A stretch of 64,000 nucleotides of DNA from Cochlodiniinecator piscidefendens (GCF_011326755.1 NZ_JAAOIE010000001.1:26344-90343); one strand, 5' to 3'; positions 18,421-27,366 are shown, counted from the stretch's first letter. Numbers and translations: made by a program. Notes: generated by a model from the sequence alone, not told the origin.

Positions 18421-18897
18421 CCCGCAGATATATTGTTGTTACTGCGTCACCTGCCTCAACATTTGTAGACTTACACAAATCTCATTTCGGCTGACGAAAG
18501 ACGGTATTTTATCATATAAAATCAATAAAATACGAGAAACCACAAAGCCACTCTCGATCTATATCGACGGAGCCAAAACCACCTCTAAGATGTTGAAATA
18601 AATGAAAAAGAGCTCCCAAACGGGAGCGATTTTTTCCGTTTGGAGCACTGGGAATGGCACTCTGCATGATACTTTGTGGTACACGGGATAGATCTCATCC
18701 GTTAATTTGGCGCGATTTCCTAGTGTTGTGAATATTGGCGTTCGGGGTACGTTAGCATTGAAATGGCGTAGCTCTGATTCATTGCGCCGATTGATCCTCA
18801 GAGTCATTTACGTAAGGCGAGTTATCCACTCGGTGAATAAATGTAATCAAAGATGGCAACGAAAAAGGCACAACAGATAGTGGCCTTTATTGCAGTT
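18421..18897. other. Intergenic stretch with one terminator, no gene supported
   Basis: AT-rich sequence following the lysE break. Apart from the hairpin at 18606-18636 it holds only short frames with no recognisable protein; an 82-codon minus-strand frame at 18559-18807 runs across the terminator and lacks a ribosome site. Confidence 0.45.
18606..18636 (+). terminator. Rho-independent terminator
   Basis: GCTCCC-AAAC-GGGAGC stem (18612-18627) followed by GATTTTTT. The A-run upstream also lets it work weakly on the minus strand. Confidence 0.75.
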
Positions 18898-19431
18898 TTA
18901 TTGGGCTAAAATTTCTTCTGCAACAGCGGGTGGTAGGTGATCTATAATTCCATAGAAGAACATATCAATTTCCAATGCTAAACCCACTTCAAATTCGTTG
19001 AGCTCAGGACCGCTCCACCGATGTTGCTCAAGGTGGGCAAGAAACTCCCGACAGGTTTGAGCATCCCGTGGTTTTAGTGAAAATGTTTCAGCCGCGCGCA
19101 ACCGATCGATGCGTTTGTGAACCTCGCACATAGCAGAGAATGCTTCCATCATGACTCGTATAAGGCGTGAGTCTGCCTGCCAGGTTCGGCCACCAAAAAC
19201 CTCCTGGATGACTCGATTTCCGGCGCCAAGACAATCGTAACTCACGCATCCTGAAAACCCTTTTGGCTCCAGCTTATCGTGGATTGAGCACTTATGCCCC
19301 GATAGATTTCGGCATGGTTCGCCTGGGTTTTTATCAAATGCAAAATCCTTACCTTTGTCAAAAGTCAGAACGAGACAACAAAGTGCGGCACATTTTGAAC
19401 AATCAGTCTGTAGGTGGTCAAATTCGGACAT
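18898..19431 (-). CDS. Cysteine-rich putative metal- or cluster-binding protein
   Basis: 177 residues. Cysteines cluster in the first 75 residues: DCSKCAALCCLVLTF, EPCRNLSGHKCSIHDKL and GFSGCVSYDCLGAG. The same arrangement occurs as the N-terminal module of some pentapeptide-repeat proteins and resembles YkgJ-like Zn/Fe-chelating domains; here no pentapeptide repeats follow. The remainder is helical (IRVMMEAFSAMCEVHKRIDRL). No signal peptide, so cytosolic. Isolated gene upstream of the IS30 element; function unknown. Confidence 0.65.
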   Translation of the reverse strand: MSEFDHLQTDCSKCAALCCLVLTFDKGKDFAFDKNPGEPCRNLSGHKCSIHDKLEPKGFSGCVSYDCLGAGNRVIQEVFGGRTWQADSRLIRVMMEAFSAMCEVHKRIDRLRAAETFSLKPRDAQTCREFLAHLEQHRWSGPELNEFEVGLALEIDMFFYGIIDHLPPAVAEEILAQ

Positions 19432-19838
19432 TTGGCTATCGGATCTCGATTAGATGTTCCAGTTGGCTGTTGAGGTTATCTGTGGACTGCATAGGAAGTG
19501 CAAGACCTTGATTATCAGTCCCTTAGTAGGGTGTAACAAATCTAGTTTGCTGTGCACATGCACGGCGCCGATAAAAACACCCAGATGATTGGGCAAGCGC
19601 CAGGGCTCTACAAAAATGTGAATACTCCTTGAAACGAAATTGTTGATATGGACCGATTTGATAAACGAACTGCCACACTCCTTCTGCACCAAAGGAAGTC
19701 CATCTCGCGGCGTTCGAGGTGAATTGTGAAAGCGTTAGGGAGCTTCTAAGGAACACCGGGTAATACATTGGACAATAGCTGCAACACTGGCTAGCCTCCG
19801 CAAAGAGCAGAAAGTGTACTTTGCAAAGTTGAGCGGAC
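19432..19838. other. Intergenic stretch up to the IS30 left end, no gene supported
   Basis: About 400 bp between the Cys-rich protein gene and the insertion sequence. Only short uncharacteristic frames are present on either strand, and no RNA gene or strong hairpin stands out. Presumably includes the promoter of the leftward Cys-rich protein gene. Confidence 0.4.
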
Positions 19839-19868
19839 GGCTGCGGTTTCAACGGGTCGCCGCAACAC
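19839..19868 (+). repeat. IS30 left terminal inverted repeat
   Basis: Begins GGCTGCGGTTTCAACGGGTC and ends GCCGCAACAC. It matches the reverse complement of 21042-21071 at 29 of 30 positions; the mismatch is base 7. Confidence 0.9.
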
Positions 19869-19900
19869 TTTAATCTTTTGAGAAAGATGGAGTGTTTATT

Positions 19901-21061
19901 ATGAAGTATCGCACACGGACGTTTTATACGGACAACCAGAAGTCCGAGATGTGGGATCGATGGCAACGCGGTGAGTCAATGAGTTCGATTGGGCGTCACT
20001 TCAATCGCGCGTCATTTTCGATCTTCCCTCATTTGGCGCGAACTGGTGGGATCCTGCCTCCAGATCGCATGCGATCACGATTTGCCTTGGGCCTCATTGA
20101 AAGGGAGGAGATTTCCCGTGGGCTTGTCGCAAAGCAGTCGTTCCGCTCAATCGCGCAAAACCTGAACCGGTCGCCTTCGACAATCAGCCGGGAGGTACGC
20201 AGAAATGGTGGCAGGCAAACCTATCGTGCCACCCATTCAGACCAGCGAGCTTGGGACTGCGCAACTCGGCCCAAGTTGTGTAAGCTCTCGTTCAACGATC
20301 CTTTGTGCCAGTTGATAGCGCGCAAGCTGCGTCGGAAATGGTCACCGCAGCAAATAGCAGGGTGGCTCAAACGTAAATATCCTGGTGAAGAGCAAAATCG
20401 CGTGTCACACGAAACGATATATCGCAGCCTTTATGTCCAAACCAGAGGGGTTCTAAAGAAGGAATTGCAAGAATGCTTGCGCAGTCGACGTGCGATCTGA
20501 CGCTCCAGGCACGCCACTCAAAAGGGCCTTGAGTTACGCAAAATCAAAAATGCTGTTTCGATTAGCGAACGCCCAGCTGAGGTCGAGGATCGTGCCGTTC
20601 CGGGCCATTGGGAGGGCGATTTGATCGCGGGATCGAACAACAGCTACATCGCGACGCTGGTTGAGCGCCATTCCCGTTTTGTGATGCTGGCCAAAGTTGC
20701 GAACAAGGACACACGGAGCGTGACGACAGCCCTGATCAAACAAGCACGAAAACTTCCAAAGGAACTCTACAAGTCCCTGACTTGGGATCGCGGGTCAGAG
20801 ATGTCAGGACATCGAAAGTTTACCATGGCCACGAATATCGATGTTTATTTTTGTGACCCGCAATCTCCGTGGCAACGTGGCAGCAACGAAAATACCAACC
20901 GCCTTCTCAGACAGTACTTTCCCAAAGGCACTGATATATCTGGATTTAGCCGAGCTCAGCTCAGCGCCGTCGCACGCCAGCTTAATGAGCGCCCAAGAAA
21001 GACCTTGCAATATCAAACGCCAGCAGAGAAATTTGAGGCCTGTGTTGCGGCGACCCGTTGA
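19901..21061 (+). pseudogene. IS30-family transposase with in-frame TGA
   Basis: One 387-codon frame from ATG 19901 broken only by TGA at 20498-20500 (probably CGA Arg originally). The N-terminal helix-turn-helix region includes SFRSIAQNLNRSPSTISREVRRNGG; WSPQQIAGWLKRKYP and VSHETIYRSLYVQTRG are IS30 hallmarks. The DDE catalytic residues are intact after the stop: GHWEGDLIAG, SLTWDRGSEM and GSNENTNRLLRQYFP. Active transposition would need readthrough or reversion. Confidence 0.9.
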
Positions 21062-21071
21062 AACAGCAGCC
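21042..21071 (-). repeat. IS30 right terminal inverted repeat
   Basis: Reverse complement begins GGCTGCTGTTTCAACGGGTC, pairing with the left end at 29 of 30 positions. It contains the transposase stop codon. Confidence 0.9.
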
Positions 21072-21399
21072 CAAAGCGGTCATTTACCGTTTCAGACTAC
21101 ACTGCAATGCGGCGTCACTGAACCGGACTTTCGCGGCGAGTGCGAAAACGAACGTTAGTCGAGTTCAAAGCCTGTGGGACGAACGTACCTCGTTCGCCAA
21201 TGTCGTTAAACTACGCGGCATCCTCGCCTATGCCACGATGTCTTTTATCAACTTATTCATTGGTGAAGAATTGGCAAAATATTCCAGTTTATGGTTCCTC
21301 GAGATTGGAGGTAGACTTCTATGACCAACGGCGCTTGCCCATTCGACACGGCGAAGAGTATTCTACCGGGGAGGTATTTTTCAAAAATGGCTTTTCGGT

Positions 21400-22062
21400 T
21401 CATGAAGCCCAACTTGTTCGTCGAAAAAGCGCCGTTCTAACCCGCGCTCTCGCCTCGCTCGTGCCTATCGCCCTGCCGTTGCCCGACGAGTTCGACGAGA
21501 CACGGGCAAACACCCTCGAAAAATCGCGTGCTGACGAGCGTCTCGGTGTTTTGGGCATCATTGCACCTGCTGGCCGATAACGCACGTTACCATACCAAAT
21601 TGCGAAGGCAATGAGGGGCAGTGACACCCTTTGACTATCTTCAAGCACGAACCCGCTTTCATCGATACCCAAACCTAAAGGGTAGGCCCGAGTTGGTTTT
21701 ACCGTCAGCTTCGATCCCGTGTCGTTCGTAATGTCTAGGTACTCGGTTGGATCGCATGTCACCACTGAACCACTTGTGGCCCAACGTTGCACAGTGGTTT
21801 GAACGATCGAGCGTGACGCGTCATGCTTCATCGTGAGGTAGCGAGACGTGTGCGCGAACGGAACATAGAACCTGTTGTCGTCTGCACCGCAATCGAACAG
21901 TGCCTTTAGTGAATCGGTCGAATTGGAGGTATCTACGTGAATTCCGTCACCTCCGGATCGTAGGCCCATATGCTTTAAGACTAGCCAAATCTTGAGCAGA
22001 TGTCCTGCGGTACCATAGAGTTGAGACAGCGAACGTCGCAATGTCGATTGGTCAATATACAT
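21400..22062 (-). CDS. Unrecognised protein, probably decaying at its 3' end
   Basis: 220 codons. Residues 1-~160 look like genuine protein: STLRRSLSQLYGTAGHLLKIWLVLKHMGL, a C/D-rich stretch (ALFDCGADDNRFYVPF), then LGLGIDESGFVLEDSQRV and LIAFAIWYG. After WYG (about 21590) the frame becomes Arg/Ser-rich and low in character, while an adjacent frame reads sensibly (NTETLVSTRFFEGVCP, later LVIEVYLQSRG), so a frameshift near 21585 is likely. Family unknown; the position beside an island and an IS suggests accessory cargo, possibly defence-related, but that is inference. Confidence 0.4.
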   Translation of the reverse strand: MYIDQSTLRRSLSQLYGTAGHLLKIWLVLKHMGLRSGGDGIHVDTSNSTDSLKALFDCGADDNRFYVPFAHTSRYLTMKHDASRSIVQTTVQRWATSGSVVTCDPTEYLDITNDTGSKLTVKPTRAYPLGLGIDESGFVLEDSQRVSLPLIAFAIWYGNVRYRPAGAMMPKTPRRSSARDFSRVFARVSSNSSGNGRAIGTSEARARVRTALFRRTSWAS

Positions 22063-22231
22063 CTTCTGTCCGCTTCAATCACAACAATTTCTGAATTGGT
22101 AGTAAGTTACTCGGTGGTTGGAGGAGTGGCAAGTTTCGGAAGCTCGAAAATGTTCTACTTCCATAGGGTTATCGAGCAGCTGTGTGGGAGAATTTCCGTG
22201 TTAAAAAAAGACCTCGCCCGCGTTGCAAAAA

Positions 22232-22270
22232 CGAAAAAATGCGAACCCGAAGGTTCGCCCATTTTTCTTA
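22232..22270. terminator. Bidirectional terminator just outside the distal att repeat
   Basis: GCGAACC-CGAA-GGTTCGC stem (22241-22258) with CATTTTTCTT after it on the plus strand and CATTTTTTCG on the minus strand. It lies 18 bp beyond the att-like repeat, where the original downstream terminator of tRNA-Asn would be found if an island had inserted between them. Confidence 0.75.
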
Positions 22271-22287
22271 ACTATCAAGTAGTTAAT

Positions 22288-22304
22288 TGGCTCCAGCGGT
22301 AGGG
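22288..22304. repeat. Distal attachment-like repeat of the tRNA-Asn island
   Basis: TGGCTCCAGCGGTAGGG matches the last 17 nt of tRNA-Asn (27393-27409, TGGCTCCGGCGGTAGGG) at 16 of 17 positions, in the same orientation. Direct repeats of a tRNA 3' end are the standard mark of integrase-mediated insertion. Confidence 0.75.
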
Positions 22305-22330
22305 GCGTAAGCCTCAGGCCAGGATCCTTT

Positions 22331-22563
22331 GATTTCTTAGAAGTTTTCGCAACCGACTTCGGCGATGACTCCGCATGTGCACCAAGAAGTGCCACAAAGT
22401 GGAGTCCTGTGCAATGGATGAAGAACTCAACTTTTGAGATGCTAACGATTGCAGTAGTAGGATTTCGTTTTGTCGCTAAAACTACTGGGAATGTGAGGAA
22501 TTGGCCCTTTGGCGTTCCTTTCCACTCGAGCCCTATTTGTGGTTCGCGTGCTTTTCCCTTCAC
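22331..22563 (-). CDS. Possible short ORF downstream of the nuclease-STAND gene
   Basis: A GTG-started frame opens 47 nt after the large gene on the same strand (KGKAREPQIGLEWKGTPKGQ, then SKVEFFIHCTGLHFVALLGAH) and runs across the att repeat and terminator to 22201. No ribosome site is seen and the part beyond the att repeat cannot be original island coding, so the true end is uncertain; the end given here is arbitrary. It could be a truncated partner gene or spurious. Confidence 0.2.
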
Positions 22564-22609
22564 CTTGGTCGATCCAGTAGGGACTCAGGGAGGGTCGGAG
22601 TCGAGACGG

Positions 22610-25519
22610 TTATCGACCGTGGCATTGCTTGAATTTCTTTCCAGACCCACACGGGCAACGCTCATTTCGCCCGACCTTCTTACGGGGTTCGAGGGCGATT
22701 GGCGTTCCACGCCGCTCGCTTAAAATCGCTTGCATATGTTCTGGCACGTAAATCTCTCTTTGACGCGGTCCCCCAAACATTCGAACCCGCTCAATTATTT
22801 GCTTCTGCTCCAGAAATGCCAATCTTTGCTCTGGCACCATCGCTTTTTCGAATGGTTTGAGCCGTTCTACCTCTTTTGAAGCAGCCTCATGGTCGCCACA
22901 GTAAGCCAGCACAACGGCATATAGTGCCCGCGTTTCCAAAACTCTTGAGGACAGGCCAACACCTTGTAAAACAGGAAAAATATTACTCTCGAGTATCTGC
23001 CTTGCACCGATGAAATCGTTTATCCACACGAAGTCGTCAACCAAGTCGAGCCCCACCCGCAAAAGCGAGTCGAAAGCATTGGCCAGTTGATAAAATTTCA
23101 TTGCTTGAATACGGACTGCCGCCGTGTTCGGGCTTTTTCCGCCAGTGGCTTGTGCGAGTAGGTCAAGAGTATCGGCCAGATGCTTTGGAGTGTCGGTGAG
23201 ATCTCGATCTTGAGGGAGCAACGGGCTCAACTGCGGGGCGTTACGTCCGATTACGTCTGCCGGTGAAATTCCAAGTTCTTCATAATAGTCTTCGGCAAGT
23301 TGTGAAGCTGCGGTGCAAGCACCGAGGTTGTCGCCGAGATTGAAGAGAGCAAGCGCCCGATTATACCTGAACACTCGCATATGCTCAGATTTCGCGGGCA
23401 CGCGTTTCTCGACAATCGCGAGCAATTCTTCGACGCCTTTCGCGTCTCGTTGCATAGACTTGAGGAGCATATTTTTCATCCCCCAAGCCAACCATTCATC
23501 CACACCGAGACTGCCTGTTTCAATCAGTGTTTGCATTTCTTCAATGCGATCATGGGCAGGGTCGAAGTTTCCGTCTCTGAGGTCGTTGAATACAAGTCCG
23601 TCCAGCGCCCAGAGTCGTGTTCCGGCTTCTTCGCCTACGCTTGCGGCGATGCTAATTAAAAACGGTTCGATCTCGGGCCAGACACCCATCTCGTGGAACA
23701 GTTCATTCGTCGCAAACTCCACCAAGACTTTCGCATTCCCGAGCTGCCCAAAAAGGCGGATGAGAAGACCCAGTTTTGCGATGGTCCAGTCTTCACTGAT
23801 GGACACGATGAGAATTTCAAGAAGGGCGGACTTCGCTTTGCCCTCAAGATTGTTTCCTTGCCCAGCCAACTCCGCCAGACCATGTATGCGAACGGCGTCG
23901 TGTATTTTTAGGGCAGAGGCGCCAAATAGCTCAAGCGCACCAGTTCTTGGTAATGTTCGCAGGCGTGCGGAACTCGCCCGGACGTCGAGATCGCAGGTGG
24001 CCTGCAGCAGCTTGATGGCCTCATCTCGTGTTAATGCTACGTCTGCCAGGCTCAATATTGCGATCGTTTCACGTGCGTCTTGCGGCAATCCTTCAAATGT
24101 TCGCCTAAGGATGATCTCTTGAGCGGTCTCGACCAAGTGAGTCTGTGCTTCGACCTCCTCACAGAAGTTGCGGATTAGTCCACCATACTCCCGGGTTGCG
24201 ACCGCGGCGGCGTTCAGAACGTAGAAAGGTAACCCACCGGTCAGACGAGCAAGACGCTCACAGTCATTGAAGTTGGCTTGGCAACCTGCGTCGTGAATGG
24301 CGATAGCAATCGTATCTTCATCCCAGCCGTGAAGGGTTTCAGCTTGGATGGCGAGCCGTGCTTCCAGATTTGAGACCTCCGAACCTGGCTGACCAAGTAG
24401 CAAGAACCGAAAACTGGGGGCTCGATCGACGATAACTTCGATATCCGATGCTGGAACTCTATGTGCATTGTCAATCACGATGTGGGCGTGGAGGCCTTCT
24501 TCGCCGAGCTTAACGCTTAGAGCTCCGAGCATGTCGAGACCACTTGCACCGGGAAGTAATATCTCGCCAAGTTTGCCACTCGACCGCCCGAACATCCGGC
24601 CAGCGACCTCACGAGTGACCGCCGATGCGAGAGCTGGTCCAGGAGTGTCAACAACGTCAATGTAAGTCACCGGAAGAGGGGCGTGCATGGCCGCTTCGGC
24701 CACCCATGCTGTCTTTCCTGCGCCTGAGAGGCCGGAGATGATACGAACCTTTTGATCGCCAAGAAGCATTGGCTCATCAAGTTGTGTTCTGTAATTCGGT
24801 GGCGGAGCTGGTAGCTCCTGCATTTGAATGACCAGTTGTTCGAATAACTGTGGCAACTCCTCGCGCGAGAAGCTGTGGTCTTGTCGTGGTGGGGTTCCTG
24901 CTGATGCAAACATCATCAAGCTCGCGAGTTTCCAAGTAAGGGTCTCCGGCTTCAACAACGCGAACGGCAGATCGCCCGCGAGCTGGGAACAAGCACTAAC
25001 TGCCTCCCGAACACTTCGAGGAGGAGAAGGTAAGAAAGCTTCCTCTTGGACCGGACCATCGGGCCAGTGCAATTGAACGTCGTCTGGCCAATCTTTGCTG
25101 GAAGTCCTCTCGAACAATGATGCTGATGGTGCAGCGTTGGACGCGATTATGAAGCTGGCAGACCCTTTCCGCTTGTCCTTGGTGTGTTCACTTCTGATTT
25201 CTTCGAAACGTTGAAGTGCGCCTTTAATATCGTTGGGGTTCAAGCTCCCGACGCGTGTCTTTACCTGAACGTAGATGCGTCGTCCCGGAAGCACTATCTC
25301 TATGTCCTCGTCACGTTCAACGATGACACGTTCCACTTCGTTTGGCCCCGCCATAAGAAGACATATTGCTGCATACAGGTGCTGATAAAAGAAGCCTCGG
25401 TGAACTGCTTCAATGCGGATCAGCTGCCGCTCGCTGATGACTGAGTTGTCTTCGCAACTGTCATTATTTTTACTTGTAGATTCTATTTTTTTTGTGTCGG
25501 TGGTCAAAACAAATCTCAA
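22610..25519 (-). CDS. Predicted antiviral effector: Cap4/DUF4297-like nuclease, STAND NTPase, helical repeats, SEC-C motif
   Basis: 969 residues from TTG 25519 (a second TTG at 25507 is possible; neither has a good ribosome site). Residues 36-130 fit the DUF4297/Cap4 PD-(D/E)XK nuclease: RGFFYQHLYAAICLL, then VERDEDIEI and YVQVKTR giving the E/D...QxK core. Walker A is GLSGAGKT (263-270), Walker B HIVIDNAH (346-353), followed by LLLGQPG and a winged-helix/arm region, so a STAND-type NTPase. Residues about 560-930 are alpha-helical repeats of TPR character, the usual sensor part. The C-terminus is a SEC-C zinc motif (RNERCPCGSGKKFKQCHGR). Avs-type proteins with this order cut DNA after recognising phage proteins. 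No partner is needed in that family and none is obvious here. Sole large cargo of the tRNA-Asn island. Confidence 0.75.
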   Translation of the reverse strand: MRFVLTTDTKKIESTSKNNDSCEDNSVISERQLIRIEAVHRGFFYQHLYAAICLLMAGPNEVERVIVERDEDIEIVLPGRRIYVQVKTRVGSLNPNDIKGALQRFEEIRSEHTKDKRKGSASFIIASNAAPSASLFERTSSKDWPDDVQLHWPDGPVQEEAFLPSPPRSVREAVSACSQLAGDLPFALLKPETLTWKLASLMMFASAGTPPRQDHSFSREELPQLFEQLVIQMQELPAPPPNYRTQLDEPMLLGDQKVRIISGLSGAGKTAWVAEAAMHAPLPVTYIDVVDTPGPALASAVTREVAGRMFGRSSGKLGEILLPGASGLDMLGALSVKLGEEGLHAHIVIDNAHRVPASDIEVIVDRAPSFRFLLLGQPGSEVSNLEARLAIQAETLHGWDEDTIAIAIHDAGCQANFNDCERLARLTGGLPFYVLNAAAVATREYGGLIRNFCEEVEAQTHLVETAQEIILRRTFEGLPQDARETIAILSLADVALTRDEAIKLLQATCDLDVRASSARLRTLPRTGALELFGASALKIHDAVRIHGLAELAGQGNNLEGKAKSALLEILIVSISEDWTIAKLGLLIRLFGQLGNAKVLVEFATNELFHEMGVWPEIEPFLISIAASVGEEAGTRLWALDGLVFNDLRDGNFDPAHDRIEEMQTLIETGSLGVDEWLAWGMKNMLLKSMQRDAKGVEELLAIVEKRVPAKSEHMRVFRYNRALALFNLGDNLGACTAASQLAEDYYEELGISPADVIGRNAPQLSPLLPQDRDLTDTPKHLADTLDLLAQATGGKSPNTAAVRIQAMKFYQLANAFDSLLRVGLDLVDDFVWINDFIGARQILESNIFPVLQGVGLSSRVLETRALYAVVLAYCGDHEAASKEVERLKPFEKAMVPEQRLAFLEQKQIIERVRMFGGPRQREIYVPEHMQAILSERRGTPIALEPRKKVGRNERCPCGSGKKFKQCHGR

Positions 25520-25763
25520 TGTGAAACAACTTTTTGTGGAGTTGATAAATCGGGTTTCGTTTCAAGGCAAGTTCAACTCTAAGCGTCTCAAGACAGGGAG
25601 CTGAACTGGTTGATCGTCACCGAAACGAAACCAGAGGCGGACATAGGTTTGTGGTTCCTGTTTTGTGCGAAAAGGTCTATCTCACAAGCGACGGAAACGG
25701 GTCTCTGAGCTGTTTGCAAGCCCCCAAAACTCCAAAAAGGAAATTGGAAGCTTGATTTCTTTT

Positions 25764-25792
25764 CTAAGGTGATGTCGTTTCCATCACCTTAG
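25764..25792. other. Perfect 11-bp hairpin in the island
   Basis: CTAAGGTGATG (25764-25774) pairs with CATCACCTTAG (25782-25792) around a 7-nt loop. No T-run on either side, so not an ordinary terminator. It lies in the 380-bp gap (25520-25898) upstream of the leftward nuclease-STAND gene; it could be an operator, an RNA structure or a recombination remnant. The rest of the gap shows no gene. Confidence 0.5.
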
Positions 25793-25898
25793 GGAGTAAA
25801 TTTAGGAAGAGGCATACAAAACCTTCGGAGCCCCAAAAAGCTAACGATTTGAGTGGTTGCTTTACATTCTGATGTGGCGAACTCAGCTATGCATTGTC

Positions 25899-26201
25899 TC
25901 ATACAATGGCGTTCGCGAGCAGCACATCTGCCTCGTGAATTGCAGCCAGCTTGTCATCCAGCGCGACCTTGGCTGCTTTGAACTGCTTCCAGCGGTAAGC
26001 CAGGTTCACATACTCGACGACTTTTTGGTTTTGCTCCCAAACCAAATCGACATCTTCTGAAAGGGCTGCATCGCCTTTTCCCTCGCGGATTTCGTTGAGG
26101 ATTTTCCGGATATGTTCACCCATGAGCTCGATCAGATCCGTATCGACGGCTTGGGAGCCATTGCGATCCTGAAGCGAGTGAAGAGCCGCGAGGATGAACA
26201 A
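25899..26201 (-). CDS. Short unrecognised helical ORF overlapping the integrase break
   Basis: 100 codons, strongly helical and charged (DLIELMGEHIRKILNEIREGKG, EYVNLAYRWKQFKAAKVALDDKL). The composition looks like real coding sequence rather than shadow. It overlaps the last 86 nt of the integrase fragment in another frame and could be either a separate small gene or the frameshifted continuation of that gene. No family recognised. Confidence 0.35.
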   Translation of the reverse strand: MFILAALHSLQDRNGSQAVDTDLIELMGEHIRKILNEIREGKGDAALSEDVDLVWEQNQKVVEYVNLAYRWKQFKAAKVALDDKLAAIHEADVLLANAIV

Positions 26202-27246
26202 GGGCTTTATTCTTCTGCTCTGTCTTGTCAGTTGCCTCGACGATTTCCAGAATTGAACGTGTCTCAGTTGAGGATTTGCCGTGGTTAGCTGGCACTTTCT
26301 GGATAATCGAAAATGCCTCAGTCAAATCTGCTTTTGTCAGCTCTGAAACCGGCCTGTCCCCGATCACATTAACAATCAGTTTTGCAGTGGATTGCAGGTT
26401 CGCAAAGGAGTTGCGCTTATAGGATTCACCCTTCGCAGGAACTGCGACTTCGTCGACCTCTTTTCCTGCTTTGCCTTCCAAACGGGTCCCTCCGTATTTT
26501 TCGAACGCTTCAGAAAGTTTGATCGTTGCTTTTGCAGAGGCCTTCAGTGCCGGAATTGGGTGGTTTTCTGGTTCAGTGTGTTGAACAACAGCTTCCACAG
26601 GAGAGTGTGTCGTCACAGGCTGTGCAGTCATCACAGGGGCGGCGGGGCGCACCGGCTGAGTAAATTGGGCCACCGGTGGCGCTGCTGCTTTGGTCATCAT
26701 TGCGGTTTGAAAAAAGAGGCTCGGCGCAGAGAAAATCCCCTGATCTCGCTGCGCACGCTCAGTGCTCACATCGAGTAGAACACGAGTTGCTTCATAAGCC
26801 AAAGCCATCCAATCGTTGGTATTTTCCGCGATCTGAACACCCAGCCGTCCCGCAGCTGCACGAACAGGCTCGCGCGCAACCTCACGGTTGCCGAGAAACA
26901 AGGCTTCTCGCAGGGTTTCCTGCAAAGCCTGCTCACGCTGAACGGCCAGTTGCGCTTCCATACGGCTTCGTTCTGGTGCAATGGCGCGCGCATGGTCCGA
27001 AGCTGCGATTTCAAATCGCACCAGTTCGGATAAAACCCGCTCCATTGTTCCCGTTTCCATATTCGCAGCGCCTTTCGCATAGTCGAAGGCAAGGGTGCTG
27101 AGCCACGTCAATCGGCGGGCCAACACCTCGGCCTCGTGGACCACTTGGGTCCTCAAGGAAAAAACGAAAAATGGGTTTGAGTGATTTTTTGAAAAAAATT
27201 CTGGAAGCCGACGCCGCCAATAGAATGACGAGGTCCGGTGCTCCAA
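26116..27246 (-). pseudogene. Tyrosine integrase, N-terminal and core-binding part only
   Basis: The frame extends upstream to 27348, but family-like sequence begins near HLEHRTSSFYWRRRLPEFF, the DUF6538-type N-terminus of alphaproteobacterial phage/island integrases, so a start near 27246 (TTG) is taken. A long helical linker follows, then the SAM-like core-binding domain VSELTKADLTEAFSIIQKVPANHGK...RSILEIVEATDK. The catalytic domain (R...HxxR...Y) is absent: the frame runs into an unrelated tail and stops at 26116. Located beside tRNA-Asn in the orientation expected of the island integrase. Loss of the catalytic half would lock the island. Confidence 0.8.
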
Positions 27247-27330
27247 ATGCTGGCATGTGTTCGTTCTTCTCAATGCTCCGACTCCCGCAAGCGGTTTGTG
27301 TAATCGGTTGTGACAGAGAATGTGCCTAGA

Positions 27331-27366
27331 ACGACAAAAGCGCCCCAAGTTGGAGCGCTTTGTCGT
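27331..27366. terminator. Long hairpin terminator between integrase and tRNA-Asn
   Basis: ACGACAAA(A)GCGC(C)CCAA pairs with TTGG(A)GCGCTTTGTCGT, over 30 nt in all. In the minus direction it follows tRNA-Asn and ends in GCTTTTGTCG, so it may now terminate the tRNA transcript. Confidence 0.65.

Larger units (their letters stand above)
19839..21071 (+). mobile_element. IS30-family insertion sequence (transposase interrupted)
   Basis: 1233 bp bounded by 30-bp terminal inverted repeats differing at one position, with one transposase gene whose stop codon lies inside the right repeat, as usual for IS30. No clear target duplication (GAC left, CAA right), so flanks may have been rearranged or the duplication has decayed. 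Probably immobile because of the internal TGA. Confidence 0.9.

Noticed and set aside
18559-18807. 82-codon minus-strand ORF in the gap after lysE
   Set aside because: Runs through a terminator hairpin, lacks a ribosome site and resembles no protein.
23313-24122. 269-codon plus-strand ORF inside the nuclease-STAND gene
   Set aside because: Antisense of a gene with clear motifs; Ser/Arg/Pro-rich composition typical of shadow frames.
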